Positions 9,052 through 18,031 of a DNA stretch of 58,306 bases are shown in pieces. Origin of the DNA: an uncultured Sutterella sp. (GTDB taxonomy: Bacteria > Pseudomonadota > Gammaproteobacteria > Burkholderiales > Burkholderiaceae_F). Under the pieces are notes generated by a model that ran no database searches, was not told the DNA's origin, and saw nothing but the letters and a program-made list of their open reading frames with translations. The stretch is from contig CAKQON010000005.1 in NCBI GenBank assembly GCA_934255515.1, positions 1-58,306 on the forward strand, read 5' to 3'. How positions within the stretch are numbered: position 1 is the first letter of the stretch; every line of letters begins with the position of its first letter. A program made the translations under genes and the position numbers.

Positions 9052-9933
9052 ATGCCCACGCCCACGTCGTCGCTTCAGGCTTTCGTTGCCACCGCCACCA
9101 AGGCCGCGCGCATGGCCGCGCGCGAAATCAACCGCGCCGCCGAAGACCGCGATCTTCTGGAAATCTCCGATAAAGCCGCAAACGACTTCGTCACCTCGGC
9201 GGACAAGGCGGCCGAAGCCGTCATCATCCGCGAGCTCATGTCGGCCTATCCGCACCATGCCGTGCTCTCTGAAGAGGCCGGCCGCACCGGCGACTCGAAG
9301 AGCGACTACCTCTGGATCATCGACCCGATCGACGGCACGACAAACTTCATTCACGGGCTTCCGCAGTACTGCGTTTCGATCGCGCTCACCTTCCGCGGCG
9401 AACCGATCGTCGCCGTCATCTACGACGTCGCGAAGAACGAGCTCTTCACCGCCGCCAAGGGCCAGGGCGCGAAGCTCGACGACCGCCGCATCCGCGTTTC
9501 CGAAACGGATGAAATGAGGCGCTCCCTCATCGGCACGGGCTTCCCCTTCCGCCGCGGCTGCGACCTCGACGGCTACCTCGCGGGCTTCCGCCGCGTTGCC
9601 GAACGCTCGGCCGGCATCCGCCGCCCCGGTTCGGCTGCGCTCGACCTCGCCTGGGTTGCCTGCGGCCGCTACGACGGCTTCTGGGAACTCAAGCTCAACC
9701 CGTGGGACATCTGCGCCGGCGGCCTGCTCGTTCTTGAAGCGGGCGGCCTCATCACCGATCTCGAGGGCGGCGAAAACTGGCTCGAATCCGGCAACGTCTG
9801 CGCGGGCAACCCCAAGATCTTCGCGCAGCTCCTTCCGCTCGTCGGCACCATCAAGGCCGAACCCGAGGAAAAGGCCGAAAAGCCCGAAGCGAAGGCTCCG
9901 CGCCGCACGCTCTCGACCAAAAAGAGCGAATAA
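9052..9933 (+). CDS. suhB: Inositol-1-monophosphatase family protein SuhB
   Basis: A 293-residue Mg-dependent, Li-sensitive phosphatase family member; in proteobacteria SuhB also joins the rRNA antitermination complex. Visible motifs are LSEEAG (metal-binding Glu near residue 67), IIDPIDGTTNFIHG near 86-98 (metal-binding Asp pair) and GSAALDLAWVACGRYDGFWE followed by WDICAGGLLVLEAGG, the second signature. After about residue 265 comes a Glu/Lys/Ala-rich tail. Start ATG at 9052. It is divergent from tilS, so the 228 bp between them (8824-9051) should hold promoters for both, though I could not assign boxes with confidence. Confidence 0.92.
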   Translation: MPTPTSSLQAFVATATKAARMAAREINRAAEDRDLLEISDKAANDFVTSADKAAEAVIIRELMSAYPHHAVLSEEAGRTGDSKSDYLWIIDPIDGTTNFIHGLPQYCVSIALTFRGEPIVAVIYDVAKNELFTAAKGQGAKLDDRRIRVSETDEMRRSLIGTGFPFRRGCDLDGYLAGFRRVAERSAGIRRPGSAALDLAWVACGRYDGFWELKLNPWDICAGGLLVLEAGGLITDLEGGENWLESGNVCAGNPKIFAQLLPLVGTIKAEPEEKAEKPEAKAPRRTLSTKKSE

Positions 9934-9970
9934 ATTTCTTTTCAGGCGCCGGGGCTCGCCCCGGCAATGA

Positions 9971-10037
9971 CCGTCCGCCTCTCACCGGCCCTCAAGCGCT
10001 TTCTGCGTGCGCGGGACCTGAGGCCGGACGGTTTTTT
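9971..10037 (+). terminator. Possible intrinsic terminator after suhB
   Basis: CCGTCCG (9971-9977) can pair with CGGACGG (10025-10031), directly followed by six T. The loop of about 47 bases is long, which weakens the call. It ends 20 bases before mutS. Confidence 0.45.
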
Positions 10038-10056
10038 GTAAGCGAAACGATCCCCC

Positions 10057-12735
10057 ATGGCAGAAGAAGCTTCCGTTCAGCCCGATTTCAGCAATCCTGA
10101 ACTCTTCACCCCCTCAATGCGGCAGTTCGTTGAGGTGAAGAACCGCTACCCAAAAACGCTCGTGCTCTTTCGGATGGGAGACTTCTACGAAACCTTCTTC
10201 GACGACGCCGTCCGCGCCAACCGACTGATCGGCATCACGCTCACGAAGCGCGGCAAGCTCACCGACGGAACGCCCATTCCGATGGCGGGGATCCCCTTTG
10301 TTTCGCTCGACACCTACATTGCAAAGCTCGTGAGGCTCGGCGAAAGCGTCGTCATCGTCGAACAGATGGGGACGCCGGGCAAGGGCATGATCGAGCGCAA
10401 GGTGTCGCGCATCGTGACGCCGGGAACCCTCACGGAAACGTCGCTTCTGCCGGAAAAATCCGATTCGACGCTTCTCGCGATCGACTGGCCCAGGAAGAAA
10501 GCGGAACCCTTCGGCTTCGTCTGGCTCACGCTCTCAAACGGCGACTTCCGTGCTGAGGAAGTGTCTGCCGACGCCTTTGCGAGCGCCATTTCCCGCATTC
10601 ATCCCTCGGAAGTGCTCGTTGCCGAATCCCTCCGTCAGGCGCTTCGCGAGGCCCACCCAGAGCTCGTCGTTTCCTCGCTGCCCAACTGGCACTTCGACGG
10701 CAGGCGCGGCGCGGAAATGCTCTGCAGCACCTTCGGGCTCGCAAACCTCGATGCCTGGGGCGTATCGGGCAAAAACACCATCCTCGCCGCGGCCAATGCG
10801 CTTCTCGACTACACGGCGGAAACTCAGGTCGACCTCATGCCCTTCATCGAACCCCTGAAGCTCGTGAAGGAAAGCGAATTCGTCGTGCTCGACCCGTCGA
10901 CGCGGCGCAACCTCGAAATCGATCAGAGCCTCTCGCCCCTCGGCGACGGGCCGACTCTCTTTTCGGTGCTCGACCACTGCGCAACCGCGATGGGAAGCCG
11001 GGAACTGCGCCGCTGGCTCAACCAGCCCGTGCGCGACAGAAGGCTTGCCGAGATTCGTCAGGAAGCGATCGGAAGCATTCTCTCAACGGAAATGCTCCTC
11101 GAAACCCTCCGCACCGGCCTCAATACGCTCCCCGACGTCGAGCGCATTTCGAGCCGCATTGCGCTCGGAACCGTCCGTCCGCGCGAACTCGCGTCGCTGA
11201 GGGACGCGCTTCCCCGCATCGACTCGCTCGAAAAATGGCTTTCCGCTCAGCCGCTCGAATTCTTTGCGGCCTTAGGCGAAAGCCTCAGGCTTCCCGCCAT
11301 GATCGGAGAGCTCCTCAGCAAAGCGCTCCTTCCCGAACCCGCGGTGCTCCTGCGCGACGGCGACGTGATCGCCTCGAGCTACAGTCCGGAGCTTGCGGAA
11401 CTGAGGCACTTCAGAGACGACACGAGCCGCATTCTTCTCGAGATGGAGGAGCGCGAGCGAGCCGCGACGAAGCTCCAGACCCTTCGCGTGCAGTACAACA
11501 AGGTGTCGGGCTTTTACATCGAAGTCTCAAAGACCGCCGCGGACCGCGTGCCTGCCCGCTACCAGAGAAAGCAGACGCTTAAGAACAGCGAACGCTTCAT
11601 CACGCCCGAACTCAAGGAGCTCGAAGACCGCATTCTCTCTGCGCGCGAGCGCGCGCAGACGCTCGAAAAAGCGCTCTACGACGATCTCGTCTCGAAGCTC
11701 GGGGAACGGGCGGCCGAACTCCTTGCCGCGGCCAAAGCCATTGCCGAGCTCGATGCCGTGACGGGACTTGCCGAACACGCCGAGTCGCACCGCTGGGTGC
11801 GCCCCGTTCTCACCGATCATCCCGGGATCCGCATTGAAAAGGGACGGCACCCGGTCGTCGAAACCACGCTCGAAAGCTTCGTTCCCAACAGCTGCCGCCT
11901 CGAGGACGGCCGCCGCATGCTCATCATTACCGGCCCCAACATGGGCGGCAAGTCGACCTACATGAGGAGCGTCGCACTCATTGTTCTCCTCGCCTGGGCG
12001 GGAAGCTTCGTGCCGGCGGAAACGGCGGAGATCGGCCCCGTCGACCGCATTCACACCCGCATCGGCGCCTCGGACGACCTCGCCCGCGGCCGCTCCACCT
12101 TCATGGTGGAGATGACGGAGGCCGCCGCGATTCTCTCGCAGGCGACCGACAAAAGCCTCGTGCTCATGGACGAAATCGGCCGCGGCACCTCGACATTCGA
12201 CGGATTGTCGCTGGCTGCCGCGATCGCTCAGGAGCTCGTGCAGAAAACGAGAAGCTTCACGCTCTTCGCCACGCACTACTTCGAGCTCACGACGCTCGCT
12301 CAGGAACTGCGCGAAGTGGCGAACGTCCACGTTTCCGCCTCGCAGACCCGCTCCGGCATTGTCTTCATGCATGAAATCTCCGAGGGCGCGGCATCGAAAA
12401 GCTACGGCATTGCCGTTGCTCAGCTCGCGGGAATCCCCGCGCATGTCGTGCGCCGAGCGAAGGGCTTTCTCGCGAAGCTCGAGGAGCGTGCCAATACGGT
12501 CGATTCGCCCCTGCCGAACCTCTTCGGCGAAAGCCTCCTCATGCCGCCGGAACCGGAACCCGAGGCCGGGGAAGCGCCCTCTGCAGCACCGGTCGATCCG
12601 GCAATCCTCGCCCTCATCGAACGGATCGGAAGCGCCGACATCGACAGTCTTTCGCCCCGCGATGCCCTGAAGCTTCTCTACGAACTCCGGAACGAAGCCC
12701 GCGCGCTCGAAACGCCCGCTGCGGCGACGCTCTGA
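10057..12735 (+). CDS. mutS: DNA mismatch repair protein MutS
   Basis: An 892-residue ATPase that recognises mismatches and small loops and recruits MutL. The N-terminal domain has the mismatch-stacking motif as FRMGDFYETFFDDA (Phe-Tyr-Glu near residues 45-47). The connector, lever and clamp regions follow, with the QYNKVSGFYIEVSK signature. The ATPase domain has Walker A GPNMGGKST near residue 627, Walker B LVLMDEIGRGTSTFDG near 702 and the signature helix with ATHYFELTTLA. A C-terminal segment ending in the IDSLSPRDALKLLYEL dimer/tetramer motif is intact. ATG start at 10057. Length is normal. Confidence 0.97.
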   Translation: MAEEASVQPDFSNPELFTPSMRQFVEVKNRYPKTLVLFRMGDFYETFFDDAVRANRLIGITLTKRGKLTDGTPIPMAGIPFVSLDTYIAKLVRLGESVVIVEQMGTPGKGMIERKVSRIVTPGTLTETSLLPEKSDSTLLAIDWPRKKAEPFGFVWLTLSNGDFRAEEVSADAFASAISRIHPSEVLVAESLRQALREAHPELVVSSLPNWHFDGRRGAEMLCSTFGLANLDAWGVSGKNTILAAANALLDYTAETQVDLMPFIEPLKLVKESEFVVLDPSTRRNLEIDQSLSPLGDGPTLFSVLDHCATAMGSRELRRWLNQPVRDRRLAEIRQEAIGSILSTEMLLETLRTGLNTLPDVERISSRIALGTVRPRELASLRDALPRIDSLEKWLSAQPLEFFAALGESLRLPAMIGELLSKALLPEPAVLLRDGDVIASSYSPELAELRHFRDDTSRILLEMEERERAATKLQTLRVQYNKVSGFYIEVSKTAADRVPARYQRKQTLKNSERFITPELKELEDRILSARERAQTLEKALYDDLVSKLGERAAELLAAAKAIAELDAVTGLAEHAESHRWVRPVLTDHPGIRIEKGRHPVVETTLESFVPNSCRLEDGRRMLIITGPNMGGKSTYMRSVALIVLLAWAGSFVPAETAEIGPVDRIHTRIGASDDLARGRSTFMVEMTEAAAILSQATDKSLVLMDEIGRGTSTFDGLSLAAAIAQELVQKTRSFTLFATHYFELTTLAQELREVANVHVSASQTRSGIVFMHEISEGAASKSYGIAVAQLAGIPAHVVRRAKGFLAKLEERANTVDSPLPNLFGESLLMPPEPEPEAGEAPSAAPVDPAILALIERIGSADIDSLSPRDALKLLYELRNEARALETPAAATL

Positions 12736-12816
12736 AAACGAGGCTTCCGGGCTTTCCGAGCGCGAGGAATTGACGCCATAAAGCCCTGAGGCCGCGTAGA
12801 ATGCATTAATTGACTC

Positions 12817-12826
12817 TGGTCGACAA
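12817..12826. promoter_or_regulatory. Possible operator of the GntR regulator
   Basis: TGGTCGACAA is a near-perfect palindrome centred on GTCGAC, 58 bases before the regulator's start. FCD-type GntR proteins bind palindromes of about this form (TnGTnnnACnA-like) and usually control themselves. The match is loose and there is only one copy. Confidence 0.3.
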
Positions 12827-12883
12827 ATTCTTTGCGAGCCTCCCGGCCGCTCCCCTCAATATTTCCCTGAAGAGGTCACAGCT

Positions 12884-13573
12884 TTGGAACAGAACTATTT
12901 GTCCGACGCCCCCGTTGACGAGGACACGCTTTTCCGTGCCATCCATAAGCACATTCTTCGCCAGGCGAAAGCGGGCGGACGCATTGATACCGAGGCGGAA
13001 ATCGCCGAACGCTTCAACGTTACGCGCTACAAGGTAAGAAAAGCCCTTGCGGTGCTCTCCCAGATGGGCATTGTCGATCGGGCGCCGAAGCGCGGCATGA
13101 CGGTGAACGCCATGGGGCCGAAGCATCTCTCCTCGCAGATTCAGGTGCAGATGGACATTGCGAACTTCGACATCCGCGAATTCATCGAAGCGCGCCTCCT
13201 GATTGAGGTCAACATCATTCCGCTCTGCGTGCGCCGCATGACGCCGGCCCTTCTCGGCCGTCTCGACGACGCCATCTGCCGCATTGAATTGAATGCCGGC
13301 AATACGCACGAAGCCGACCGCTGGGACCGTGAATTCCATCTCATCCTGCTTGAGTCCTGCGGCAACCGCGTGCTCCAGGTCTTCTCGGCCGCGCTCATCA
13401 CGTACTTTGAAAAGACGACGCCGAGGCTTCCGCAGAATGACCCGGCCTTCTTCATGAACATCGCCCGTCAGGAGCGCGAGTTGCTGCGCGCCATTCAGCA
13501 CGGCGACGAAGAGGAAGCCCGCGCGCTTCTCTCTAAGCACCTGCGCGAGCAGGTGGATCTCCTTTCGGCCTGA
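12884..13573 (+). CDS. GntR family transcriptional regulator with FCD domain
   Basis: A 229-residue DNA-binding regulator. Residues about 15-75 form the winged helix (EAEIAERFNVTRYKVRKALAVL, then GIVDRAPKRGMTVN as the wing). Residues about 90-225 form the all-helical FCD effector domain, with the metal-binding pattern D..FH in DRWDREFHLILLESCG and a late His in LSKHLREQ. Members respond to small organic acids. The start is a TTG at 12884, chosen because AAGAGG lies eight bases upstream and no ATG fits. Sixteen bases downstream begins a decayed gene, so the regulator may have lost its local target. Confidence 0.87.
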   Translation: MEQNYLSDAPVDEDTLFRAIHKHILRQAKAGGRIDTEAEIAERFNVTRYKVRKALAVLSQMGIVDRAPKRGMTVNAMGPKHLSSQIQVQMDIANFDIREFIEARLLIEVNIIPLCVRRMTPALLGRLDDAICRIELNAGNTHEADRWDREFHLILLESCGNRVLQVFSAALITYFEKTTPRLPQNDPAFFMNIARQERELLRAIQHGDEEEARALLSKHLREQVDLLSA

Positions 13574-13588
13574 TTCCTCAAGGGTTTC

Positions 13589-14320
13589 ATGCCGGGAGAG
13601 ATTCCCCCTGCGGCCTTCACGCTTGAGTGGCGGTTCGTGTCCGACGGCTCCCGCGGCCGCTTCGGCGTCTCTGAATCCGCTTCCGGCATTCAGGAACCCG
13701 ACTACAGCCGTCTTCCCGCAGGATTCCGGAAGGAAAACGAAGGCTATCAGCTCCTCTCCGACCGCATCCGGCGGGCTCAGGCGCGCGAATGCCAGCGCAC
13801 GCTCCTCATGCATTCGGGGACCTTTACGCCGGAAGGCTGGAACCACTGGCAGTCGGGTACTTACGGAAAGCCCTCAATTCCCGATGCGGGGGATTTCTCC
13901 CTCACCCATGCCGCCGGATTTGCGCAGCGCTCCTGGCTCCTAAGCCGGAAGAAGGCGCTTGCCGCGTGCTCGCGGGACTTGATGCTGAATCCTTGCGCCC
14001 GCATCAAACGAGAGCGAAAGGGATGAGGCGGCACGCGAGCTTCACAACCTCATGAGCGTCATGACGGCGGCTGGGGGCTGCGCGACGAAATTGCGGATCT
14101 GGATGTGCTCGCTTCGCCGCTTCACTTTCTCGGACGCCGCTGGCACTGGGAAACGCTGCTCCTGAAAACCGGGAGTGAAAGCATCTCCGACGCCCGGGAA
14201 AGCGCCCGCAAAGCGCTCTCGAGCCGGAAGCCCGACGAGACGATTGAGAGCGTGGTCAGGCTCACGGCCGCCTCGGACCGTCCCTTCACGCTCTCGCGTC
14301 CGGCTGAGCTTTATTCGTAA
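13589..14320 (+). pseudogene. Decayed gene with several frameshifts, unrecognised
   Basis: An ATG at 13589, 16 bases after the GntR stop and preceded by AAGGG, opens a frame that reads naturally to about 13960 (for example RLPAGFRKENEGYQLLSDRI and HSGTFTPEGWNHW). Natural-looking coding then passes to another frame (RVLAGLDAESLRPHQ, about 13960-14005), then a third (RDEAARELHNLMSVMTA, about 14020-14070), then back to the first (LRDEIADLDVLASPLHFLGRRW) up to the stop at 14318-14320. This pattern fits one gene of about 240 codons with about three frameshifts. I do not recognise the family. It was probably co-transcribed with the regulator. Confidence in a broken gene is moderate. Confidence 0.5.
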
Positions 14321-14388
14321 TTGAGCGCTTCAGCGTAGTAGCCCGGATAAGGGAGCAAGATCGCCTTCTGCACGAGCGCGGAGAACAG
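14311..14388 (-). pseudogene. C-terminal remnant of a gene cut by the IS element
   Basis: On the minus strand the frame ending in TAA at 14311-14313 reads QELMLFSALVQKAILLPYPG and then YYAEALNYE, with codon use like real genes here. Beyond 14388 the sequence is ISAs1 transposase, so only about 26 codons of this gene would remain. It overlaps the end of the decayed plus-strand gene by ten bases, tail to tail. I cannot name the parent protein; the reading could be coincidence. Confidence 0.3.
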
Positions 14389-15249
14389 CATCAGTTCCTG
14401 AGCTTCTACAGCACGGAAGCCGGCATTGCCTTCGCCCAGGTGCTCATCGACAAAAAGTCCAATGAAATTCCTGCTGCTCTCAAGTTCGCGCAATTGCTTG
14501 ACTTGCAGGGAACTATCGTCACGGGAGATGCGATGCACTGCCAACGTAAGTTCGTGACGATGCTGATGAACGAAGCGAGGGCTGATTATTGTCTTGCCGT
14601 GAAGCAAAACCAAGGGAAGCTATGCAAGGAGATTGAGCTTTGCTTTTCGCAGACACCGGTGGAGCATCACCATGAAACCAAAGAAGTTGGACACGGTCGT
14701 AAAGAACGGCGCCTCATTGAGGTGCTCCCCGGAGAGCTTCTGCCGAAAGAGCTTCTCAAGGTTTGGCTCGGGCTGAAAGAGGAGTGTATCGTGCGGCAGA
14801 CAAGTTGGCGGACGGAGATTCGAGCCGGCGGTAAAGAAGAGGAGACTACGGAGAAGGTTCGCTATTTCATTTCATCCTTGAGCCCAACTGAGCCCGAGAT
14901 TGCAAAGCGTCTTCTACGTGCAGTTCGAAATCATTGGCAGATCGAAAACCACCTCCACTACATTCTGGATGTGGATTTTGGGCAGGATCGCTCTCAGATG
15001 AAGAACGCCAACTTAATCGAGAACATCGCTCAGATCAACAAGTTGGCTATGGCCATTCTGGAACTGATTCGTCGTCTGAAAAACCGCGAACAGAGAAGTG
15101 CTCGAGTCATCTCCTTCAATGAGATTCGCCGCGGCGTTCAGAATGATCCCGTGCAAGCCATTGAGTATGTCGAGACCTTCCTGCTCCACAGCACCGTTGG
15201 GAAAAGGAATCACGAAGCGGAGCCGCTCACCACGACGGGAGCGTTCTGA
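14389..15249 (+). pseudogene. ISAs1 family transposase, N-terminally truncated
   Basis: Reading from 14389, HQFLSFYSTEAGIAFAQVLI, DKKSNEIPAA and LDLQGTIVTGDAMHCQ match the middle of ISAs1 transposases, including the catalytic Asp in TGDAMHCQ, followed by CLAVKQNQ and by the Glu-containing signature NHWQIENHLHYILDVDFGQD. The stop is at 15247-15249. ISAs1 transposases are about 370 residues; here about 286 remain, lacking the N-terminal domain and first catalytic Asp region. An internal GTG at 14440 could start a shorter product but it would not be functional. Codon use (ACT, CAA, TTG, AGA) differs from the neighbours, fitting acquired DNA. Confidence 0.85.
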
Positions 15250-15322
15250 TAGAGGATCTCGTCCCGAATTGAGCCTCATGGGCGCAAGGGGGGCGGTTTA
15301 GTGAAAATTCACGAATCCGCCC
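14389..15322 (+). mobile_element. ISAs1-family insertion sequence remnant, 5' part missing
   Basis: The segment holds the C-terminal part of an ISAs1 transposase and ends near 15291-15322, where GGGCGGTTTAGTGAA is followed after two bases by an inverted copy with two mismatches, probably the right end region of the element. Porin-like coding resumes at once at 15323. The left end and the first third of the transposase are absent, so the element cannot move by itself. The left limit is set by where transposase similarity starts (HQFLSFYSTEAG). Confidence 0.75.
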
Positions 15323-15994
15323 TACCTACGTGTCGCCCGACTGTGCGGGCGCCATGGCCTACCTCCAGTACTCGTTCGAAACGAATTCGAGCGCCGGCCT
15401 TGAGGGCAATGCGGACGCCGAACGCTCGTCACGATCGACCGCGGACCGCTGCAGTCGATCGTGATGGCCGACACCATCATGCGCTCGAGCACGGCCGACC
15501 CGCGTCTCGGAGACGCCTACTCGGTCGGCTTCGGCGCCAACTACAAGATCGGCGACGTCACGCCCTACCTCGGCTTCCAGCTCGGCCGCAATGAAACGGT
15601 CTGGAGCTGGGTGGGGGCGTCAAGCTTCCTCTCGGGTAGCTACCTCGCGAAGCACAACGTAAGCGGGGTCGTCGGGCAGTTTGACGGCTGGAGCACCACG
15701 GTCGGGGCGCTCTTTGAAAATATGCCCGGAACGCCCGGCGCCAACATTCAGGCCGCAGTCTTCTACGGCAAGGCCGGCGGCGAAATCTTCAACGCCGACA
15801 AGGCGACGGAAAAAGCCGCATTCGAAGAGGATCTCGAAAAATACGGCTTCATCGCGATGTACATCTTTCCGCTCAGCAAGAAGGCGCTCGTCTATGCGGG
15901 CGGCGCCTACACGGCGGAAAGGATGGAGCGAAGCGACGCCGGCATCGATCACGACACCTGGCATACTGCCGCCGGCATGGCGCTCGCCTTCTGA
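15323..15994 (+). pseudogene. Gram-negative porin, 5'-truncated and frameshifted
   Basis: The first part reads in one frame (TYVSPDCAGAMAYLQYSFET, then NSSAGLEGNADAER, to about 15422) and the rest in another (TLVTIDRGPLQSIVMADTIM then RSSTADPRLGDAYSVGFG) to the stop at 15992-15994, so there is a frameshift near 15422. Alternating beta strands such as YSVGFGANYKIGDVTPYLGF, and a last residue of Phe (GMALAF), are typical of 16-strand trimeric porins. About half of a normal 350-residue porin remains, with no signal peptide. The front was lost at the IS junction. The 177-residue open frame starting at 15461 is not likely to make a working protein. Confidence 0.75.
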
Positions 15995-16026
15995 AGAAAG
16001 CCTCCAGACGCTGGACATTGCTTCAG

Positions 16027-16060
16027 AGCCCGTACGGATCAGGCCCGTACGGGCTTTTTT
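16027..16060 (+). terminator. Strong intrinsic terminator after the porin remnant
   Basis: AGCCCGTACGG (16027-16037) pairs perfectly with CCGTACGGGCT (16045-16055) and is followed by a T run to 16060. It is intact even though its gene is broken. Confidence 0.95.
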
Positions 16061-16080
16061 CATTCTGCTTTCCTATCCGC

Positions 16081-16096
16081 CTATACCAAGGTATAG
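16081..16096. promoter_or_regulatory. Perfect palindrome upstream of the Tat flavoprotein gene
   Basis: CTATACCAAGGTATAG has perfect 7-base arms around AA, 122 bases before the flavoprotein start and 20 bases after the preceding terminator. With no coding role here, it is a good candidate operator. The regulator is unknown; the arms resemble TGGTATACCA-like sites of GntR or LysR proteins only loosely. Confidence 0.45.
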
Positions 16097-16218
16097 CCGC
16101 ACGTTTTCAGAGATCCTTCAGAATTACTTCCATCACGGATGCGGATTTGACCTCTCCGTAAACGGATCCGGAAGACGCCGGGTACGGCAGCTTCCATCAA
16201 CCTTCAAAGGAAAACACA

Positions 16219-17769
16219 ATGTCCGAACTGAATCTCGCTCGCCGCAGCCTCCTCAAGACCGGCGCTGCCATGGCCGCCACTCTGATGGCGAGCGCTGCCG
16301 CCAATGCCGGCATTCCTGCTGCTCAGGTGAAGAAGTTTGACGCCGAGTACGACGTCGTCATCATCGGCTCCGGCTTCGCCGGCATGGCCTGCGCCCTCAA
16401 GGCTGCCCGTGGCGGCAAGAAGGTTCTCATGATTGAGAAGATGCCGGTCGTCGGCGGCAACTCCGCCATCTGCGGCGGCAACGTCGCCTGCCCGGTCAAC
16501 CCCGTGCAGAAAGCCCAGGGCATCAAGGACAGCAAGGAGCTCTTCATTGAAGACTGCCTGAAGGACGGTCTCGGCCTCAACTACACGAACCTCCTCGGCG
16601 TCATCGCCGACCGCTGCAACGACACGATCAAGTTCGTTGAGGAAACCGGCGCTGAATTCGTTCCCAACAAGATGCTGTTCGAAGCCGGCCACTCGGTTCC
16701 GCGCTCCTATGAGATTAAGGCCGGTACGGGCTCTGGCTACATCCACCCGATGTACGAAGCCATCAAGAAGGAAAAGAACGTCACGGTTCTTACCCGCGCC
16801 AAGTTCGACGACTTCGTGATGGACGGCGACGCTGTTGTCGGCATCACCTACCGCGAAGGCTATCGCTTCAACCAGAAGCTCCAGTCCGACGACCTCGAGA
16901 ACAAAACCGGCAAGCAGAAGGTTGTCCGCGCCAAGCTCGGCGTCATGCTCGCCGCCGGCGGCTTCTCCCGCGACATCTGGTTCCGTCAGGTCCAGGATCC
17001 GCGCGTTGTTCCGACCACGGACTCCACGAACCAGCCTGGCGCCACGGCCGGCGTTCTCGTGAAGGCCCTCGGCATCGGCGCTGCTCCGGTTCAGCTCTGC
17101 TGGCTGCAGTTCCTCCCCTACACCAACCCGCGTGAAAAAGGCTTCGGCGTTTCCGTCAACTTCACGAACCACGCCTGCATGGACTACGGCATCGTCGTCG
17201 ACCGCAAGACGGGCCTGCGCTTCATGGACGAACACGCCGGCCGCAAGATCAAGTCCGACGCCCTCTTCAAGGTCATCGGCGCTGATGAAAACTACCCGAT
17301 CGCCATCGCCGACGATGCGATCGTCAAGTCGATCAACCCGAACTTCGTCAAGCTCCCGCTCGAAATGGGCACGGTGAAGAAGTTCAACACGCTCGACGAG
17401 CTCGCCGACTACTTCAAAATCAACAAGAAGCCGTTCCTTGAACAGGTTGCCCGCTACAACGAGTTCATCAAGAAAGGCGAGGATCCGGAATTCCACCGCA
17501 ACCTCAAGTTCAGCAACGGTCTTGATGTTTCGAAGGCTCCGTTCTACGGCATTGAAGTCGCTCCGAAGATCCACCACACGATGGGCGGCGTCATGATCAA
17601 CGAAAAGGCTCAGGTCATTTCCGCGACGACGCACCAGCCGATCAAGGGCCTCTTCGCCGGCGGCGAAGTGACGGGCGGCGTGCACGGCGCCTCGCGCCTC
17701 GGCACGGTGGCCGTGATCGATGCTCTCACCTTCGGCATGATCGCCGGTGAAGAGTTCGCCAAGATGTAA
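16219..17769 (+). CDS. Tat-exported flavocytochrome-c-type FAD reductase subunit
   Basis: A 516-residue periplasmic FAD enzyme of the fumarate reductase/urocanate reductase family. The twin-arginine signal ARRSLLKTG is at residues 7-15, followed by a hydrophobic stretch and an ANA-like cleavage site near 30, so it is probably exported folded. The FAD motif VVIIGSGFAGMA is near 46-57, then EKMPVVGGNSAICGGN, HHTMGGVMIN near 453, and the end motif LFAGGEVTGGVHGASRLG near 475-495. It lacks the QTHPT substrate-site motif of fumarate reductases (there is LCWLQFLPYTNP instead), so fumarate may not be its substrate. The tetraheme cytochrome 260 bp downstream is its probable electron donor. Start has AAAGGA upstream. 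Confidence 0.88.
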   Translation: MSELNLARRSLLKTGAAMAATLMASAAANAGIPAAQVKKFDAEYDVVIIGSGFAGMACALKAARGGKKVLMIEKMPVVGGNSAICGGNVACPVNPVQKAQGIKDSKELFIEDCLKDGLGLNYTNLLGVIADRCNDTIKFVEETGAEFVPNKMLFEAGHSVPRSYEIKAGTGSGYIHPMYEAIKKEKNVTVLTRAKFDDFVMDGDAVVGITYREGYRFNQKLQSDDLENKTGKQKVVRAKLGVMLAAGGFSRDIWFRQVQDPRVVPTTDSTNQPGATAGVLVKALGIGAAPVQLCWLQFLPYTNPREKGFGVSVNFTNHACMDYGIVVDRKTGLRFMDEHAGRKIKSDALFKVIGADENYPIAIADDAIVKSINPNFVKLPLEMGTVKKFNTLDELADYFKINKKPFLEQVARYNEFIKKGEDPEFHRNLKFSNGLDVSKAPFYGIEVAPKIHHTMGGVMINEKAQVISATTHQPIKGLFAGGEVTGGVHGASRLGTVAVIDALTFGMIAGEEFAKM

Positions 17770-18031
17770 TTGAGCCCTTCCTTTGAAGTCCTGCCCGGAG
17801 AGCTGAGCACTCTCCGCTTCTCCGGGTAGTTGCTCTTCAGAAGTACCGGCTGAATCACCTTGCGAGCCGAGGCCCTTCCCGGGCGCCCGGTTTTCTTATT
17901 CCCTGACGAAACCCTCGGCTCGTTAGAGAAACTCCTTAAAAATCATTTTGTTCGGAAGAACTCCTGCCAGGGACCTGCGCTTCAAGGCCGCTTTCCCCGA
18001 TTTCCGAACGACCTTCCCATCAGGCCCCAGA

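Noticed and set aside
17800..17829. Terminator between the flavoprotein and cytochrome genes
   Set aside because: CCCGGAGA and TCTCCGGG can pair, but no T run follows; it is more likely to stabilise the mRNA between the two genes than to end it.
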